Origin: Methanocella paludicola SANAE | Lineage (GTDB): Archaea; Halobacteriota; Methanocellia; Methanocellales; Methanocellaceae | Assembly: GCF_000011005.1 (NCBI RefSeq) | Contig: NC_013665.1 | Coordinates: 1-64,000, forward strand | DNA length: 64,000 bases | Direction: 5' to 3' | Part shown: positions 52,095 through 59,896 of the stretch, in pieces | Position numbering within the stretch: position 1 is the first letter of the stretch | Layout: every line of letters begins with the position of its first letter | Position numbers and translations under genes: made by a program | The notes under the pieces: model-generated | What the model was told of the DNA's origin: nothing | Database searches by the model: none | The model's input: only the letters and a program-made list of their open reading frames with translations

Positions 52095-52202
52095 ATGATT
52101 TTCAGTTGGGGGCCTGAGATGAGGGAAAAACACGAATGGGGAACCGAAAAAAAGTATATTTGCTTTCAGGACTTATGGTATAAAGAACAGGGCTTATTCT
52201 AA
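52095..52202 (+). CDS. Possible small protein, 35 aa
   Basis: A 36-codon frame with GGGAG six bases before its ATG. The product starts MIFSWGPEMREKHEW and ends LWYKEQGLF; it has three Trp, two Tyr and many charged residues. An AT-rich promoter-like stretch precedes it (TTTTATATGCTATATAA at 52029-52045). It ends 21 bases before AMP phosphorylase, so it may be a leader gene of that operon. There is no family match. The rest of 51885-52223 holds only AT-rich DNA with a repeated ATTAGTTAAT (51984 and 52045). Confidence 0.45.
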   Translation: MIFSWGPEMREKHEWGTEKKYICFQDLWYKEQGLF

Positions 52203-52223
52203 GGATAATAACGAGGTAAGGCA

Positions 52224-53735
52224 ATGAAGCTAAAGGCACAGCCATATGACATCGAGGTAGGGCGATACGAGATCATCGTCAACGCGCTGGACGCGGACGA
52301 GCTGGGAATACACGCCGGGGACCGCGTGCAGGTCAAGAACAGGGACACGATCACCGCCGTCGTGGAGACGACGGACGCCATCGTTCCCCAGGGCAGGCTG
52401 GGAATATACCGGGAGGCATGGGAGGCGCTCAAGGCGGTGCCAGACGAGGTGGTCGACGTGCTGCCCGCGAGCAAGCCAAGCTCGGTCTCGTCCATAAAGA
52501 AAAAAATGGACAGGCAGAAGCTTACTAACGAGGAGCTGCACGACATCATCGCGGACATCGTCGACGGCAACCTCACCGAGGTGGAGCTTACGGCCTTCGT
52601 CACGGCCTCTTACATCTACGGCATGGACGCCGACGAGATCGAGTGGATGACCAGGGCCATGGTCAAGACGGGCGACCAGATCTCGTTCGACACGCACCCG
52701 GTCATGGACCACCACAGCATCGGCGGCGTGCCCGGCAACAAGATCACGCTGTGCGTGGTGCCCATCATCGCGGCCGCGGGCCTGCTAATACCGAAGACGA
52801 GCAGCCGGGCCATCACCGGCGCCGGCGGCAGCGCCGACCTGATGGAGATCCTGGCGCCCGTGAGCTTCAGCGCCGAGGACGTCAAGAAGATGACCACGAA
52901 GGTGGGCGGCTGCATCGTGTGGGGCGGCGCGACGAACATCGCCCCCGCGGACGATAAGATAATAAGCGTCGAGTACCCGCTCTCCATCGACCCGAAATCG
53001 CAGCTCATCGCCTCCGTCATGGCCAAGAAGTACGCCGTGGGCGCGGACACCATGGTGCTGGACATCCCCATGGGCAACGAGTCCAAGATCCCCACCATCC
53101 AGGAGGCCAGGAAGCTGGCCAGGGACTTCATCGATCTGGGGGACAGGCTGAAGATGCGCGTGGAGTGCGCCATCACGTACGGCGGCTCCCCCATCGGCAG
53201 GACCATCGGCGGGGGCCTGGAGGTCAGGGAGGCCATGGCCATGCTCGAGAAGTACGAGGGCCCCACGAGCTTCATGGAGAAGACCATCGCCATCTCGGGC
53301 ATGATGCTGGAGATGGGCGGCGTGTCCGCGAAGGGCGAGGGCCAGAAGATGGCCGCCGAGATCGTGAAGAGCGGCAAAGCGCTTAAAAAGTTCAAGGAGA
53401 TCATCGAGGTCCAGGGCGGCGACCCGAACGTCACGTCCGAGCAGGTCCCGGTGGGCGACAAGGTCGCGACCGTGCTCTCCCCGCAGGACGGCTACGTGCT
53501 CGAGATATACAACAAGCGCCTCGTGGCCGTGTGCCGCATCGCCGGCGCGCCCCACGACAAGGGCGCCGGCATACTCATCCACAAGAAGAAGGGCGAGTAC
53601 GTGAAGAAGGGCGACGGCCTGTTCACCATTTACGCCGATAAGGAATGGAAGCTGGACGCTGCGATCAAAGAGTCGCTGAGGGACCCGATCATGTTCGTCG
53701 AGGGCATGATCCTGGAGAAGGTGCAGGTCGTATAA
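52224..53735 (+). CDS. AMP phosphorylase
   Basis: It cleaves AMP with phosphate to adenine and ribose 1,5-bisphosphate, in the archaeal nucleotide route that feeds type III RuBisCO. The 503-residue protein has an extra N-terminal domain (about 1-85) before the thymidine phosphorylase-like core. Core motifs are KTGDQISFDTHPVMDHHSIG, GVPGNKITLCVVP, TSSRAITGAGGSAD and later KKGEYVKKGDGLFTIYADKE. The longer N-terminal domain distinguishes AMP from thymidine phosphorylase. RuBisCO and ribose-bisphosphate isomerase are not in this window. Confidence 0.93.
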   Translation: MKLKAQPYDIEVGRYEIIVNALDADELGIHAGDRVQVKNRDTITAVVETTDAIVPQGRLGIYREAWEALKAVPDEVVDVLPASKPSSVSSIKKKMDRQKLTNEELHDIIADIVDGNLTEVELTAFVTASYIYGMDADEIEWMTRAMVKTGDQISFDTHPVMDHHSIGGVPGNKITLCVVPIIAAAGLLIPKTSSRAITGAGGSADLMEILAPVSFSAEDVKKMTTKVGGCIVWGGATNIAPADDKIISVEYPLSIDPKSQLIASVMAKKYAVGADTMVLDIPMGNESKIPTIQEARKLARDFIDLGDRLKMRVECAITYGGSPIGRTIGGGLEVREAMAMLEKYEGPTSFMEKTIAISGMMLEMGGVSAKGEGQKMAAEIVKSGKALKKFKEIIEVQGGDPNVTSEQVPVGDKVATVLSPQDGYVLEIYNKRLVAVCRIAGAPHDKGAGILIHKKKGEYVKKGDGLFTIYADKEWKLDAAIKESLRDPIMFVEGMILEKVQVV

Positions 53736-53767
53736 AAATTAGGTGAGGCGACTCCTGGAAGCCGCCA

Positions 53768-54031
53768 TTATCTCTTTGTTCTCTTCCGGGGCTTCTCGCT
53801 CCTGGGGGCGGCCTTCGTAACGGCCTTAACCTCCATGGGCGTCTTGCAGACGTTGCATTCGGCTCCGGCGCACCACCGGTGGTAGACTGCTGAGCACATG
53901 TGGCACTGCAGGGCGTCCTCCTTCTTCACCTTGAGGCCGCACTCGTCGCACCTGCCCGCCTCGTCTCTGCTTATCTCGTCAGTGTCGCCGGCTTCCATGT
54001 CGTCAATGTCGTCATCGTCTACGTATGTCAT
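53768..54031 (-). CDS. Zinc-finger (PHD/RING-like) protein, 87 aa
   Basis: A small acidic protein with a C4HC3-like cysteine pattern: RCDECGLKVKKEDAL, then QCHMCSAVYHRWCAGAEC and NVCKTP. The spacing of CxxC, CxxC, H, WC and CxxC resembles cross-brace PHD or RING modules, which are uncommon in archaea; two simple zinc ribbons are an alternative. The N-terminal 25 residues are Asp/Glu rich and the C-terminus is Lys/Arg rich. ATG at 54031 follows AAGGG. The partner is unknown. Confidence 0.75.
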   Translation of the reverse strand: MTYVDDDDIDDMEAGDTDEISRDEAGRCDECGLKVKKEDALQCHMCSAVYHRWCAGAECNVCKTPMEVKAVTKAAPRSEKPRKRTKR

Positions 54032-54161
54032 ATGAACCCTTGAATCAATGCTATACAATAAGGTATTTAAAATTTTTGGGCCGCACGCCCGTCGACGCGG
54101 CCGTATATCCGCTTTTCGAACGATAACTTTTTATGCTCTCGCGCCATTGCAAACTATTACG

Positions 54162-54428
54162 ATGAGCGAGGAGAAGATCGACATCCAGGCGGAGATCGAC
54201 GCCGCCATGAAGAAAGGCCAGTACTCTGACCGCAAGGACGCCATCGCCGCGCTCCAGAAGCAGCTCGTTGACTACCAGAAGGGGGCCCTGAAGGACGCTT
54301 TAAAGGGCGCGCCCTCCGTCCCCGCGATGGAGGAGGCGGTCTGGAAGGAGTTTCTCGCAAAGGCCGGCGGCGACGAGGATAAGGCCGTTCAGCTGTACCT
54401 GGATGAGCTGAAGAAGCTGAACCTATAA
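54162..54428 (+). CDS. Hypothetical helical protein, 88 aa
   Basis: Not recognised. Helical and charged: MSEEKIDIQAEIDAAMKKGQ, then DRKDAIAALQKQLVDYQKG, ending KAVQLYLDELKKLNL. The open frame runs back to 54048, but ATG at 54162 is favoured. There is no ribosome site before it, and a TATA-like CTTTTTATG lies about 27 bases upstream, so a leaderless message is likely. The palindromic repeat copy C begins 43 bases after the stop. Confidence 0.7.
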   Translation: MSEEKIDIQAEIDAAMKKGQYSDRKDAIAALQKQLVDYQKGALKDALKGAPSVPAMEEAVWKEFLAKAGGDEDKAVQLYLDELKKLNL

Positions 54429-54470
54429 TCTCTTCTATTTTACGCGATTTGTACAAGGCCCTCGGAAAAA

Positions 54471-54612
54471 GGTTAAGCTGCACGAGGACTTTTCCAGCCT
54501 CAAAGCGACACAAAGTTGGCTCAAAGTTCTCTAAGATATTAAAAATGATTTAATTATATCTTCGTGTCGCTTCAGGCACGCTTTGAGTAGCTTAGTGGCT
54601 GAGAAGTCTATT
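54471..54612 (-). repeat. Dispersed palindromic repeat, copy C (inverted)
   Basis: The element is in reverse orientation relative to copies A and B. Read on the minus strand, the left arm is CTTCTCAGCCACTAAGC and the right arm carries TTTGTGTCGCTTTGAGGCTG. The inner part TGAAGCGACACGAAGAT and the AT-rich centre also match. The right end lies on the side of the 88-aa gene's stop codon. Confidence 0.85.
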
Positions 54613-54637
54613 GCATCCATAAATATTTTTGTGAAGC

Positions 54638-55066
54638 TTATAAAAGATCCTCGGGCGTCATGATGCCCACCAGAGCGCGGGCGCTGTTGGTGAAGTCGAT
54701 GTCACGGGTGAGCACGAGCGAGTTATTCCTCTGGGCGAACACCACGTGAAGGGCGCGCATGAAGGGCATCTCGTACTGCCGCATGGTACGCTCGGCCGAG
54801 CGCATGATGTCAGAGTTGGCCACCAGGACGTCGCTGCCGTTCAACAACAGTAAGGGGCGCAGCACCTGGTTGACGTACTCCATCGGCACCCCGAGCCTCA
54901 GCAGCTCGTAGGCAGTGTGCTCGGAAACCAGCACCTGGTACTTGCCGTCGGCCGCCTGGTAGAGGAGCTTCGCAACGTTCTCCCCCTTCCCCGACTCGTT
55001 CGTAAGCAGGCTAAGGATGACGTCAGTATTCAGGTAAAGCCTGAGCCGGCTCTTCACTATCGACAT
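54638..55066 (-). CDS. PIN-domain protein, 142 aa
   Basis: A PIN-fold protein related to VapC-type ribonucleases. The expected opening is YLDTNVxLS; here it reads LYLNTDVILSLL (about 10-21), so Asp and Asn are swapped. Further acidic residues are Glu in EHTAYELLRLG (about 49-59) and Asp in LTRDIDF (about 118-124). Ribonuclease activity would need an acidic cluster that is only partly standard here. No antitoxin gene is adjacent, so it is probably not a toxin pair. The next gene starts 32 bases upstream on the same strand. Confidence 0.75.
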   Translation of the reverse strand: MSIVKSRLRLYLNTDVILSLLTNESGKGENVAKLLYQAADGKYQVLVSEHTAYELLRLGVPMEYVNQVLRPLLLLNGSDVLVANSDIMRSAERTMRQYEMPFMRALHVVFAQRNNSLVLTRDIDFTNSARALVGIMTPEDLL

Positions 55067-55098
55067 GATAAAAGAGTCTTATGGCCTTCCCGGTATTT

Positions 55099-57573
55099 CT
55101 ACTCTGCGTCCTCGATCTGCTGGGCCAGGGCTTTCGCGTCCCGGGCTGCTTCGTGCTTGTTGAGGATCCGGGCGATCTCCCCGATGGCGTCCAGGTTCCG
55201 GGTCAGCCGGTCCAGATAGCCTAAAATGTCCCCGTCGAAGGCGCTCAGGTCGTAGTCGGCCGCAATGGCCCTGGAGATGCCCCGGGGGTCCTTGCCCTGG
55301 AGCCGGTATTCCACGATCTTTTTGCTGAACTTGCGCTCCGGGCACCCGCAGAACGGGGCGTCCTCGCAGACGCAGTCCAGAAACTCACGGGCGAAGTCCG
55401 TGAACTGGGCCTGGAGGCTCCGGTCCATCTTGGCTATTGATTCGCCGGAGAACACGATGTCCAGGCTCGCCGGGCTGAAGGCCCTGGAGGGCACGTTCAC
55501 CCCGAGTATCCTGGACAGCCTCTCGGCGTTCCTGAAGTACGCGGCGTCGAAGGGCTCTAGCTCCACGGCGATGTCAAGGGGCCGGGCCTTCTTGTACACG
55601 CGGTCACGGATTAAAAAGGCGTCCTCCACCTTGAGGAAGTGGGTGGCGATGGCCCTGCCCAGGGGCGTGTTCCGCACACGGCCGTTCTCTCTTATCATCA
55701 GGCCCTTATCCACGCACCTGTCGATGAGGTACTTCGTGTCGCTGGAGATGCCCAGCGTGGCCTCGTTCGTGCGGCGTATGTCGGCCTCCGTGGAGGCGAT
55801 GCAGGCGTTGGCCAGGCACTCCTCCATCTGCTCAGGCTCGTCATAAAGGACGTTCACGTGCTCGGCGCCGCCGCCCAGGATGCGGAAGGCCACCTCCTCC
55901 TCGGTCTCGCCCGAGAGGTCGAACTCCGGGTCCGCAAGGATGACCACCCTGCCAAGGTCGTGGTAGTCCGGCCTGCCGGCACGGCCCTGCATCTGCTGGA
56001 ACTCGCTCACGGACAGCCACTCCCGGCCCATGGTCAGGGACTCGAATATCACCTGGGAGGCGGGGAAATCCACGCCCGCGGCCAGCGCCGCCGTGGTCAC
56101 GACCACCTTCAGCTCGCCCTTACCGAACCTGTCCTCCACGCTCTTCCTCTGTACGTACGTAAGCCCGGCGTGGTACGGGGCGGACTGGATGCGAAGGGAC
56201 TGGCTGATCTGGTGGCACTTTTTTCGTGAGTTCGTGAAGACGATGGTCTGCCCGTGGAAACCCTTCGAAGACGTTTTCGAGTACTCGCGGGTGGCGTACT
56301 CCTCGATGAGCCTGTTCTTCTCGTGGGCCCCCGCGAAGATGAGGTGTCTCTCCAGGGGCACCGGGCGGTGCTCGTACTCCACGAGCCGGGCGTGGAGGTG
56401 TTTAGCGATCTCCTTCGGGTTGCCGATGGTGGCCGACAGGAAGATGAACTGGGCGCCCGGGGCGCAGGCCCGCAGCCTGGCGATCATGCCGTCAAGCCGG
56501 TGGCCCCTCTCCTCGTCCTCCAGCATGTGCACCTCGTCGATGACCACGGTGCCGATATTCTTCAAAGGCTCGACTCCCGGGCCTCGCTCGCCCTTCCTCA
56601 GGACGAAGTCCAGCGCCTCGTACGTGCCCACGATGATGTCCGAGCCCAGGTTCACGTTCATCTTCAGGCTGTTCAGGGCTATCCGTGACGTGCCCACGCG
56701 AATGCTCACTTTCGCCAGCTGGCCGTAGCGTTTCTTGAACTGCTCGTACTTCTGGTTGGCGAGAGCCACAAGGGGCACAAGGAAGAGCATTTTGCCCTTT
56801 CCCCTCAGGAGGTTGTTCACGCCCGCCATCTCGCCGATGAGGGTCTTGCCCGTGGCCGTGGCCGAGACGACGAGCTGGCTCTCGCCCTTCAGCAGCCCCG
56901 CCTGCACCGACTTCGCCTGCACGGGCAGGAGCTCGTCCATGCTGAGGGCCTGCTTGAGCCGGGGTTCCAGGTCGAGGTCGCCGACCCTGACGGCCTTCAC
57001 CCGGTCCGGCGACGCGGGTATGATGTCAAAGCGAGTGAGCTCCGGGGGCAGGTTGGACGGGGTCAGCAGCGCGATGATCCGGCCAAGGTCCTTCGTTTTT
57101 ACCAGCAGCGACTCCAGCCGGTCCAGGCCCGCCTTCGTGATACGGCCCTTATACGAGACCTCCCGTTTCAATTCCTTCTTAGCGCAGTCCATGCAGATCA
57201 GCTCGTCCTTGTAGCGGACCATGTCGGGCCTCTTGAACGTGATCCGGTCCTCCAGGAGGCAGAACCGGCACACGTTCACCTTATTGGAGCCGAGCTGGTA
57301 GGCCTCGAGCATGCTGTCGAGCGCCGCCTCCCGGGCGGGGTCCATGGACGCGGCCATGATGGCCGAAGCCGCCTTGAGCAGGTCCACAAAGGAGGGGACC
57401 GGCAGGTACTCGTCCTCCTTTTCCCGGACGACCCTGATCCTCAGCGGGCGCATGCCCTTGTCGGTCCTTTGAAGCGATAGCACGCCGACGAAGAGGGGGC
57501 TCCCCTCGTCCCGGATGGGGTAGACCTTGAAATCGTCCCTCTTGTACGGCGTGACGACGATGATCAATGACAT
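55099..57573 (-). CDS. Ski2-like DEAD/DEAH helicase (DUF5814 type)
   Basis: An 824-residue superfamily 2 helicase. The N-terminal domain contains a zinc ribbon CRFCLLED...CMDC (about 101-130). The helicase core runs: Q-like LLPVQAKSVQ, motif I SATATGKTLIG (about 238-248), motif II IDEVHML (about 346-352), motif III LSATIGNP, and motif VI QMQGRAGRPDYHDLG. The C-terminal region has CVCEDAPFCGCPERK (about 736-750), which resembles a four-cysteine metal site. DUF5814 archaeal helicases share this layout. The target (DNA or RNA) is unknown. Confidence 0.88.
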   Translation of the reverse strand: MSLIIVVTPYKRDDFKVYPIRDEGSPLFVGVLSLQRTDKGMRPLRIRVVREKEDEYLPVPSFVDLLKAASAIMAASMDPAREAALDSMLEAYQLGSNKVNVCRFCLLEDRITFKRPDMVRYKDELICMDCAKKELKREVSYKGRITKAGLDRLESLLVKTKDLGRIIALLTPSNLPPELTRFDIIPASPDRVKAVRVGDLDLEPRLKQALSMDELLPVQAKSVQAGLLKGESQLVVSATATGKTLIGEMAGVNNLLRGKGKMLFLVPLVALANQKYEQFKKRYGQLAKVSIRVGTSRIALNSLKMNVNLGSDIIVGTYEALDFVLRKGERGPGVEPLKNIGTVVIDEVHMLEDEERGHRLDGMIARLRACAPGAQFIFLSATIGNPKEIAKHLHARLVEYEHRPVPLERHLIFAGAHEKNRLIEEYATREYSKTSSKGFHGQTIVFTNSRKKCHQISQSLRIQSAPYHAGLTYVQRKSVEDRFGKGELKVVVTTAALAAGVDFPASQVIFESLTMGREWLSVSEFQQMQGRAGRPDYHDLGRVVILADPEFDLSGETEEEVAFRILGGGAEHVNVLYDEPEQMEECLANACIASTEADIRRTNEATLGISSDTKYLIDRCVDKGLMIRENGRVRNTPLGRAIATHFLKVEDAFLIRDRVYKKARPLDIAVELEPFDAAYFRNAERLSRILGVNVPSRAFSPASLDIVFSGESIAKMDRSLQAQFTDFAREFLDCVCEDAPFCGCPERKFSKKIVEYRLQGKDPRGISRAIAADYDLSAFDGDILGYLDRLTRNLDAIGEIARILNKHEAARDAKALAQQIEDAE

Positions 57574-57698
57574 TGACGGGACGTGACTTTACACATGCAT
57601 ATATAAATCCTTATTCTTCGCCATGGGCTTGAGGAATAAATATTTAAGAGAGAAGATATTACGATTTTTTTAATCAAGGGCGCCGGAGGTGAAACGCC

Positions 57699-57785
57699 AT
57701 GTGTAAATCCTGTGGATGCTCGACCAAGCCGAAGGCCGGTGCGAAGAAGGCCGCTGCGAAGAAGGCTGCTCCGAAGAAGAAGTAA
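57699..57785 (+). CDS. Tiny Cys- and Lys/Ala-rich protein, 28 aa
   Basis: A very short gene with a strong ribosome site (GGAGGTG, about nine bases before ATG). It reads MCKSCGCSTKPKAGAKK and continues with AAAKKAAPKKK. The N-terminus has the motif CxxCxC, and the rest is a lysine/alanine tail like the end of histone H1 or of bacterial nucleoid proteins. It may bind nucleic acid and a metal ion. Not present as a recognisable family. Its upstream DNA has AT-rich runs. Confidence 0.55.
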   Translation: MCKSCGCSTKPKAGAKKAAAKKAAPKKK

Positions 57786-57846
57786 CTTCCTTTCATTATC
57801 TTTTTTAGCTTATGCTTTAATATCAGTCCATTCTTATGGTATTATC

Positions 57847-58407
57847 ATGCTACGAGCGGTCACGAACCGGGATTTTCCTATGCTCCGGGAGTCTCTTAAG
57901 TCGCTTTTCGGCATGGAGCTCGACGTCGACCCCTCCCTGAAGCCCAAGGGCAAAAACCCCATAAAGCGTTTCTTCTATGGCCAGCTTTCCAGCGACCCCC
58001 GGGGCCGCGTGCGGATCATCTTCGTCGATACGGCCGACGTATCGTACGGCTGGCGAAAGGACGTGGACGTGACCGGCGTTAATATACCGTACAAAAAGCT
58101 GACATTCATCGGCGTCCCCGAGAGCGTCGAGCCCGTAGACGAGGAGTGCTACGGAAAGAGCAGCCTGGACGCCTACCTGCTCGCCGTCACCCTGCACGAG
58201 CTCTACGAGCTTTTCACGGGCGACTTCGGCCACTGCGATAACCCGGGCCGCTGCATCAACTCGGAGTGCGGCGTCTACGTGGTGGGCACCTGCAGCGCCT
58301 GCATGGGCGCCCTGGTCGACGAGAAGTTCCCCGGCCTGAAGCTCGAGGACCTGTACTGCCCCGAGCACCTTCGAAAACTAAAGCTGGCCCTGAAGAAGCT
58401 GGACTAA
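57847..58407 (+). CDS. Putative metallopeptidase-like protein, 186 aa
   Basis: A soluble protein with a potential zinc-binding centre. TLHELYELFTGDFGHC (about 117-132) resembles the archaemetzincin HExxHxxGxxH-C pattern, but the second His is Glu (HELYE). After it come NPGRCINSECGV and GTCSACMG, giving several cysteines as in archaemetzincins, which bind a second zinc. The remainder is alpha/beta. Peptidase activity is uncertain because one metal ligand is changed. The gene's stop is next to a partial palindromic repeat. Confidence 0.62.
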   Translation: MLRAVTNRDFPMLRESLKSLFGMELDVDPSLKPKGKNPIKRFFYGQLSSDPRGRVRIIFVDTADVSYGWRKDVDVTGVNIPYKKLTFIGVPESVEPVDEECYGKSSLDAYLLAVTLHELYELFTGDFGHCDNPGRCINSECGVYVVGTCSACMGALVDEKFPGLKLEDLYCPEHLRKLKLALKKLD

Positions 58408-58482
58408 GCCACACTAAGCTGGATAAGCATGCTCTAAAACGATTTCAGCCACTCGTGCCTTCTTATGGAGCTTAGAGCCCCT
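58408..58482 (+). repeat. Palindromic repeat fragment, copy D
   Basis: A truncated or rearranged copy of the dispersed repeat between two converging genes. It contains CGATTTCAGCCACTCGTGCC and TTCTTATGGAGCTTAGAGC, which match the right end of copy A (TTCGTGCATTCTTATGATGCTTAGAGC). The left arm is shortened, so no long hairpin forms. Confidence 0.55.
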
Positions 58483-59256
58483 TTATCGAAGGCCGGCATC
58501 GGCGACGGTGTACGCGACCCCGGCCGCCTCGAGCTTTTGTATCGCCTGCGGCGCCATGTCTGCCGTAATTACCAGCGTGCCCCTCACGCCCTTCACGGCG
58601 GCCTCCGCGAGAGCCTCGACGGCGGCGAACTGCACGTCAGGCTTCACGCCCGCCTTGTGGAGCGCCGCCAGGGCCTCGATGCCCGCGGCGCCGACCAGGC
58701 CCTCCAGCTCGCGCTTCAGCCGCGGGATATCGCACGACCTCGAGCCGCCGCCCTCGACAGAGGGCACCTTGAGGATGCGGACGCTCTCCCTGTTAAGCGA
58801 GATCAGCCCCTTGAGGTCCTTCACTCCGACGTCCTCGCCCTCCCGGGCATCGCCGACCGCCACACCGACGGCGCCGTCGGCGCCGGTGCCGGCGTACAGG
58901 ACGCCGCCATCCATGAAAAGCCTCACATCGGACCCTTTCTTTAAGTCGGAGGCGGCGATGGCCGGCCACACGCTCACCTGGCCCACGACGTTGCTCAGCA
59001 CGTACTTCGAGTAGTCCTGGAGCTCTTTTGCGCCCGAGATGATGGCCTCCACGCCCAGGGGCGTGACCTTGTAACGGCCCCGGCCGCTCGAAGTAATTAA
59101 GCCGTCCTCGATCAGGCTCTTGATGTACTCGGACACCGCCTGGGGCGTGATGCCCAGCGATGCGGCGATCTCGCTCTGCTTGATCTGGGGCTGGCTGGCC
59201 GCGGTCTCCACTAAGATCTGGAACCTCGTGATCTCGCTCTTCTTCTCCAGCACCAT
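58483..59256 (-). CDS. Winged-helix transcription regulator, 257 aa
   Basis: A DNA-binding regulator. The N-terminal 75 residues form a winged helix: KQSEIAASLGITPQAVSEYI is the helix-turn-helix, followed by GRGRYKVTPLGVEAI as the wing. The C-terminal 180 residues are an unidentified alpha/beta domain with DGGVLYAGTGADGAVGV and LVITADMAP, perhaps a ligand-binding domain. It follows another winged-helix gene with a two-base gap (59259-59774), so both are made together. The target is unknown; self-regulation is plausible. Confidence 0.83.
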   Translation of the reverse strand: MVLEKKSEITRFQILVETAASQPQIKQSEIAASLGITPQAVSEYIKSLIEDGLITSSGRGRYKVTPLGVEAIISGAKELQDYSKYVLSNVVGQVSVWPAIAASDLKKGSDVRLFMDGGVLYAGTGADGAVGVAVGDAREGEDVGVKDLKGLISLNRESVRILKVPSVEGGGSRSCDIPRLKRELEGLVGAAGIEALAALHKAGVKPDVQFAAVEALAEAAVKGVRGTLVITADMAPQAIQKLEAAGVAYTVADAGLR

Positions 59257-59258
59257 AC

Positions 59259-59774
59259 CTATCGTTCCCGGGTGATCTCCAGCCGCTGGCCCTTGACCAC
59301 GATGTTATGGGAACGCTTGGCCACGCCCTTCAAAAAGGTGGGGCTGCGCTCGAAGATCCTGGAAAGGTTCACCAGGGAGGCGTTGCCGCCCTCGATCTCC
59401 TTCTCCATCTTCTCAGCCATCTGGCGTAAGCTCTCGTCCATGGAGAACGCGATCATGATGAGCTCGCTCAGCTCCTTCATCGTGCACTGGAAGTTGGCGC
59501 GGACCTCGTTGTACGACGTCCGGTACTCGAGCACCGGGGACTCGCCGGGCTCGGGCATCCTCCACCGGCTCTCGATGAGGCCGCCCTGCTTCAGCGCGTC
59601 CAGGCTCTTGCTGACGTCCTTGCCGGTGATCTCCTGGAGTTCCTCCTCCGTCTTCCAGCCCGCTGATATCTCGTTGAACACCTGGGAGTGCAGCTTCGAG
59701 TTGAATACCTGCAGCAGCGGCACCAGGTCGGCTGGATCGTTAATGATCTTGGTCCTCTTTACGGTCGGCTCCAT
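59259..59774 (-). CDS. Winged-helix (ArsR-like) regulator, 171 aa
   Basis: A regulator of the archaeal ArsR-like type. It begins MEPTVKRTKIINDPADLVPL. The winged helix is at about 20-80: SQVFNEISAGWKTEEELQE is the entry helix and KDVSKSLDALKQGGLIES the recognition helix. The C-terminal half is helical and may dimerise (ELSELIMIAFSMDESLRQ). No cysteine metal site is seen. First gene of a two-regulator operon with 58483-59256. Divergent from hypF 122 bases away, so it could control hypF; that is inference. Confidence 0.8.
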   Translation of the reverse strand: MEPTVKRTKIINDPADLVPLLQVFNSKLHSQVFNEISAGWKTEEELQEITGKDVSKSLDALKQGGLIESRWRMPEPGESPVLEYRTSYNEVRANFQCTMKELSELIMIAFSMDESLRQMAEKMEKEIEGGNASLVNLSRIFERSPTFLKGVAKRSHNIVVKGQRLEITRER

Positions 59775-59896
59775 CGAAAATTATACTCCCGGCATATACT
59801 CTATTATGATTAGCACCATTAATAGTTAGGCCTCTAAGTAAATAACTTTGATAGAAAAATATATCACAAATCGGCAATAAACTTTTTGAAAGATTT

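Noticed and set aside
54638-55066. Toxin-antitoxin pair for the PIN protein
   Set aside because: No small antitoxin gene is found beside it; the neighbours are a helicase and a repeat.
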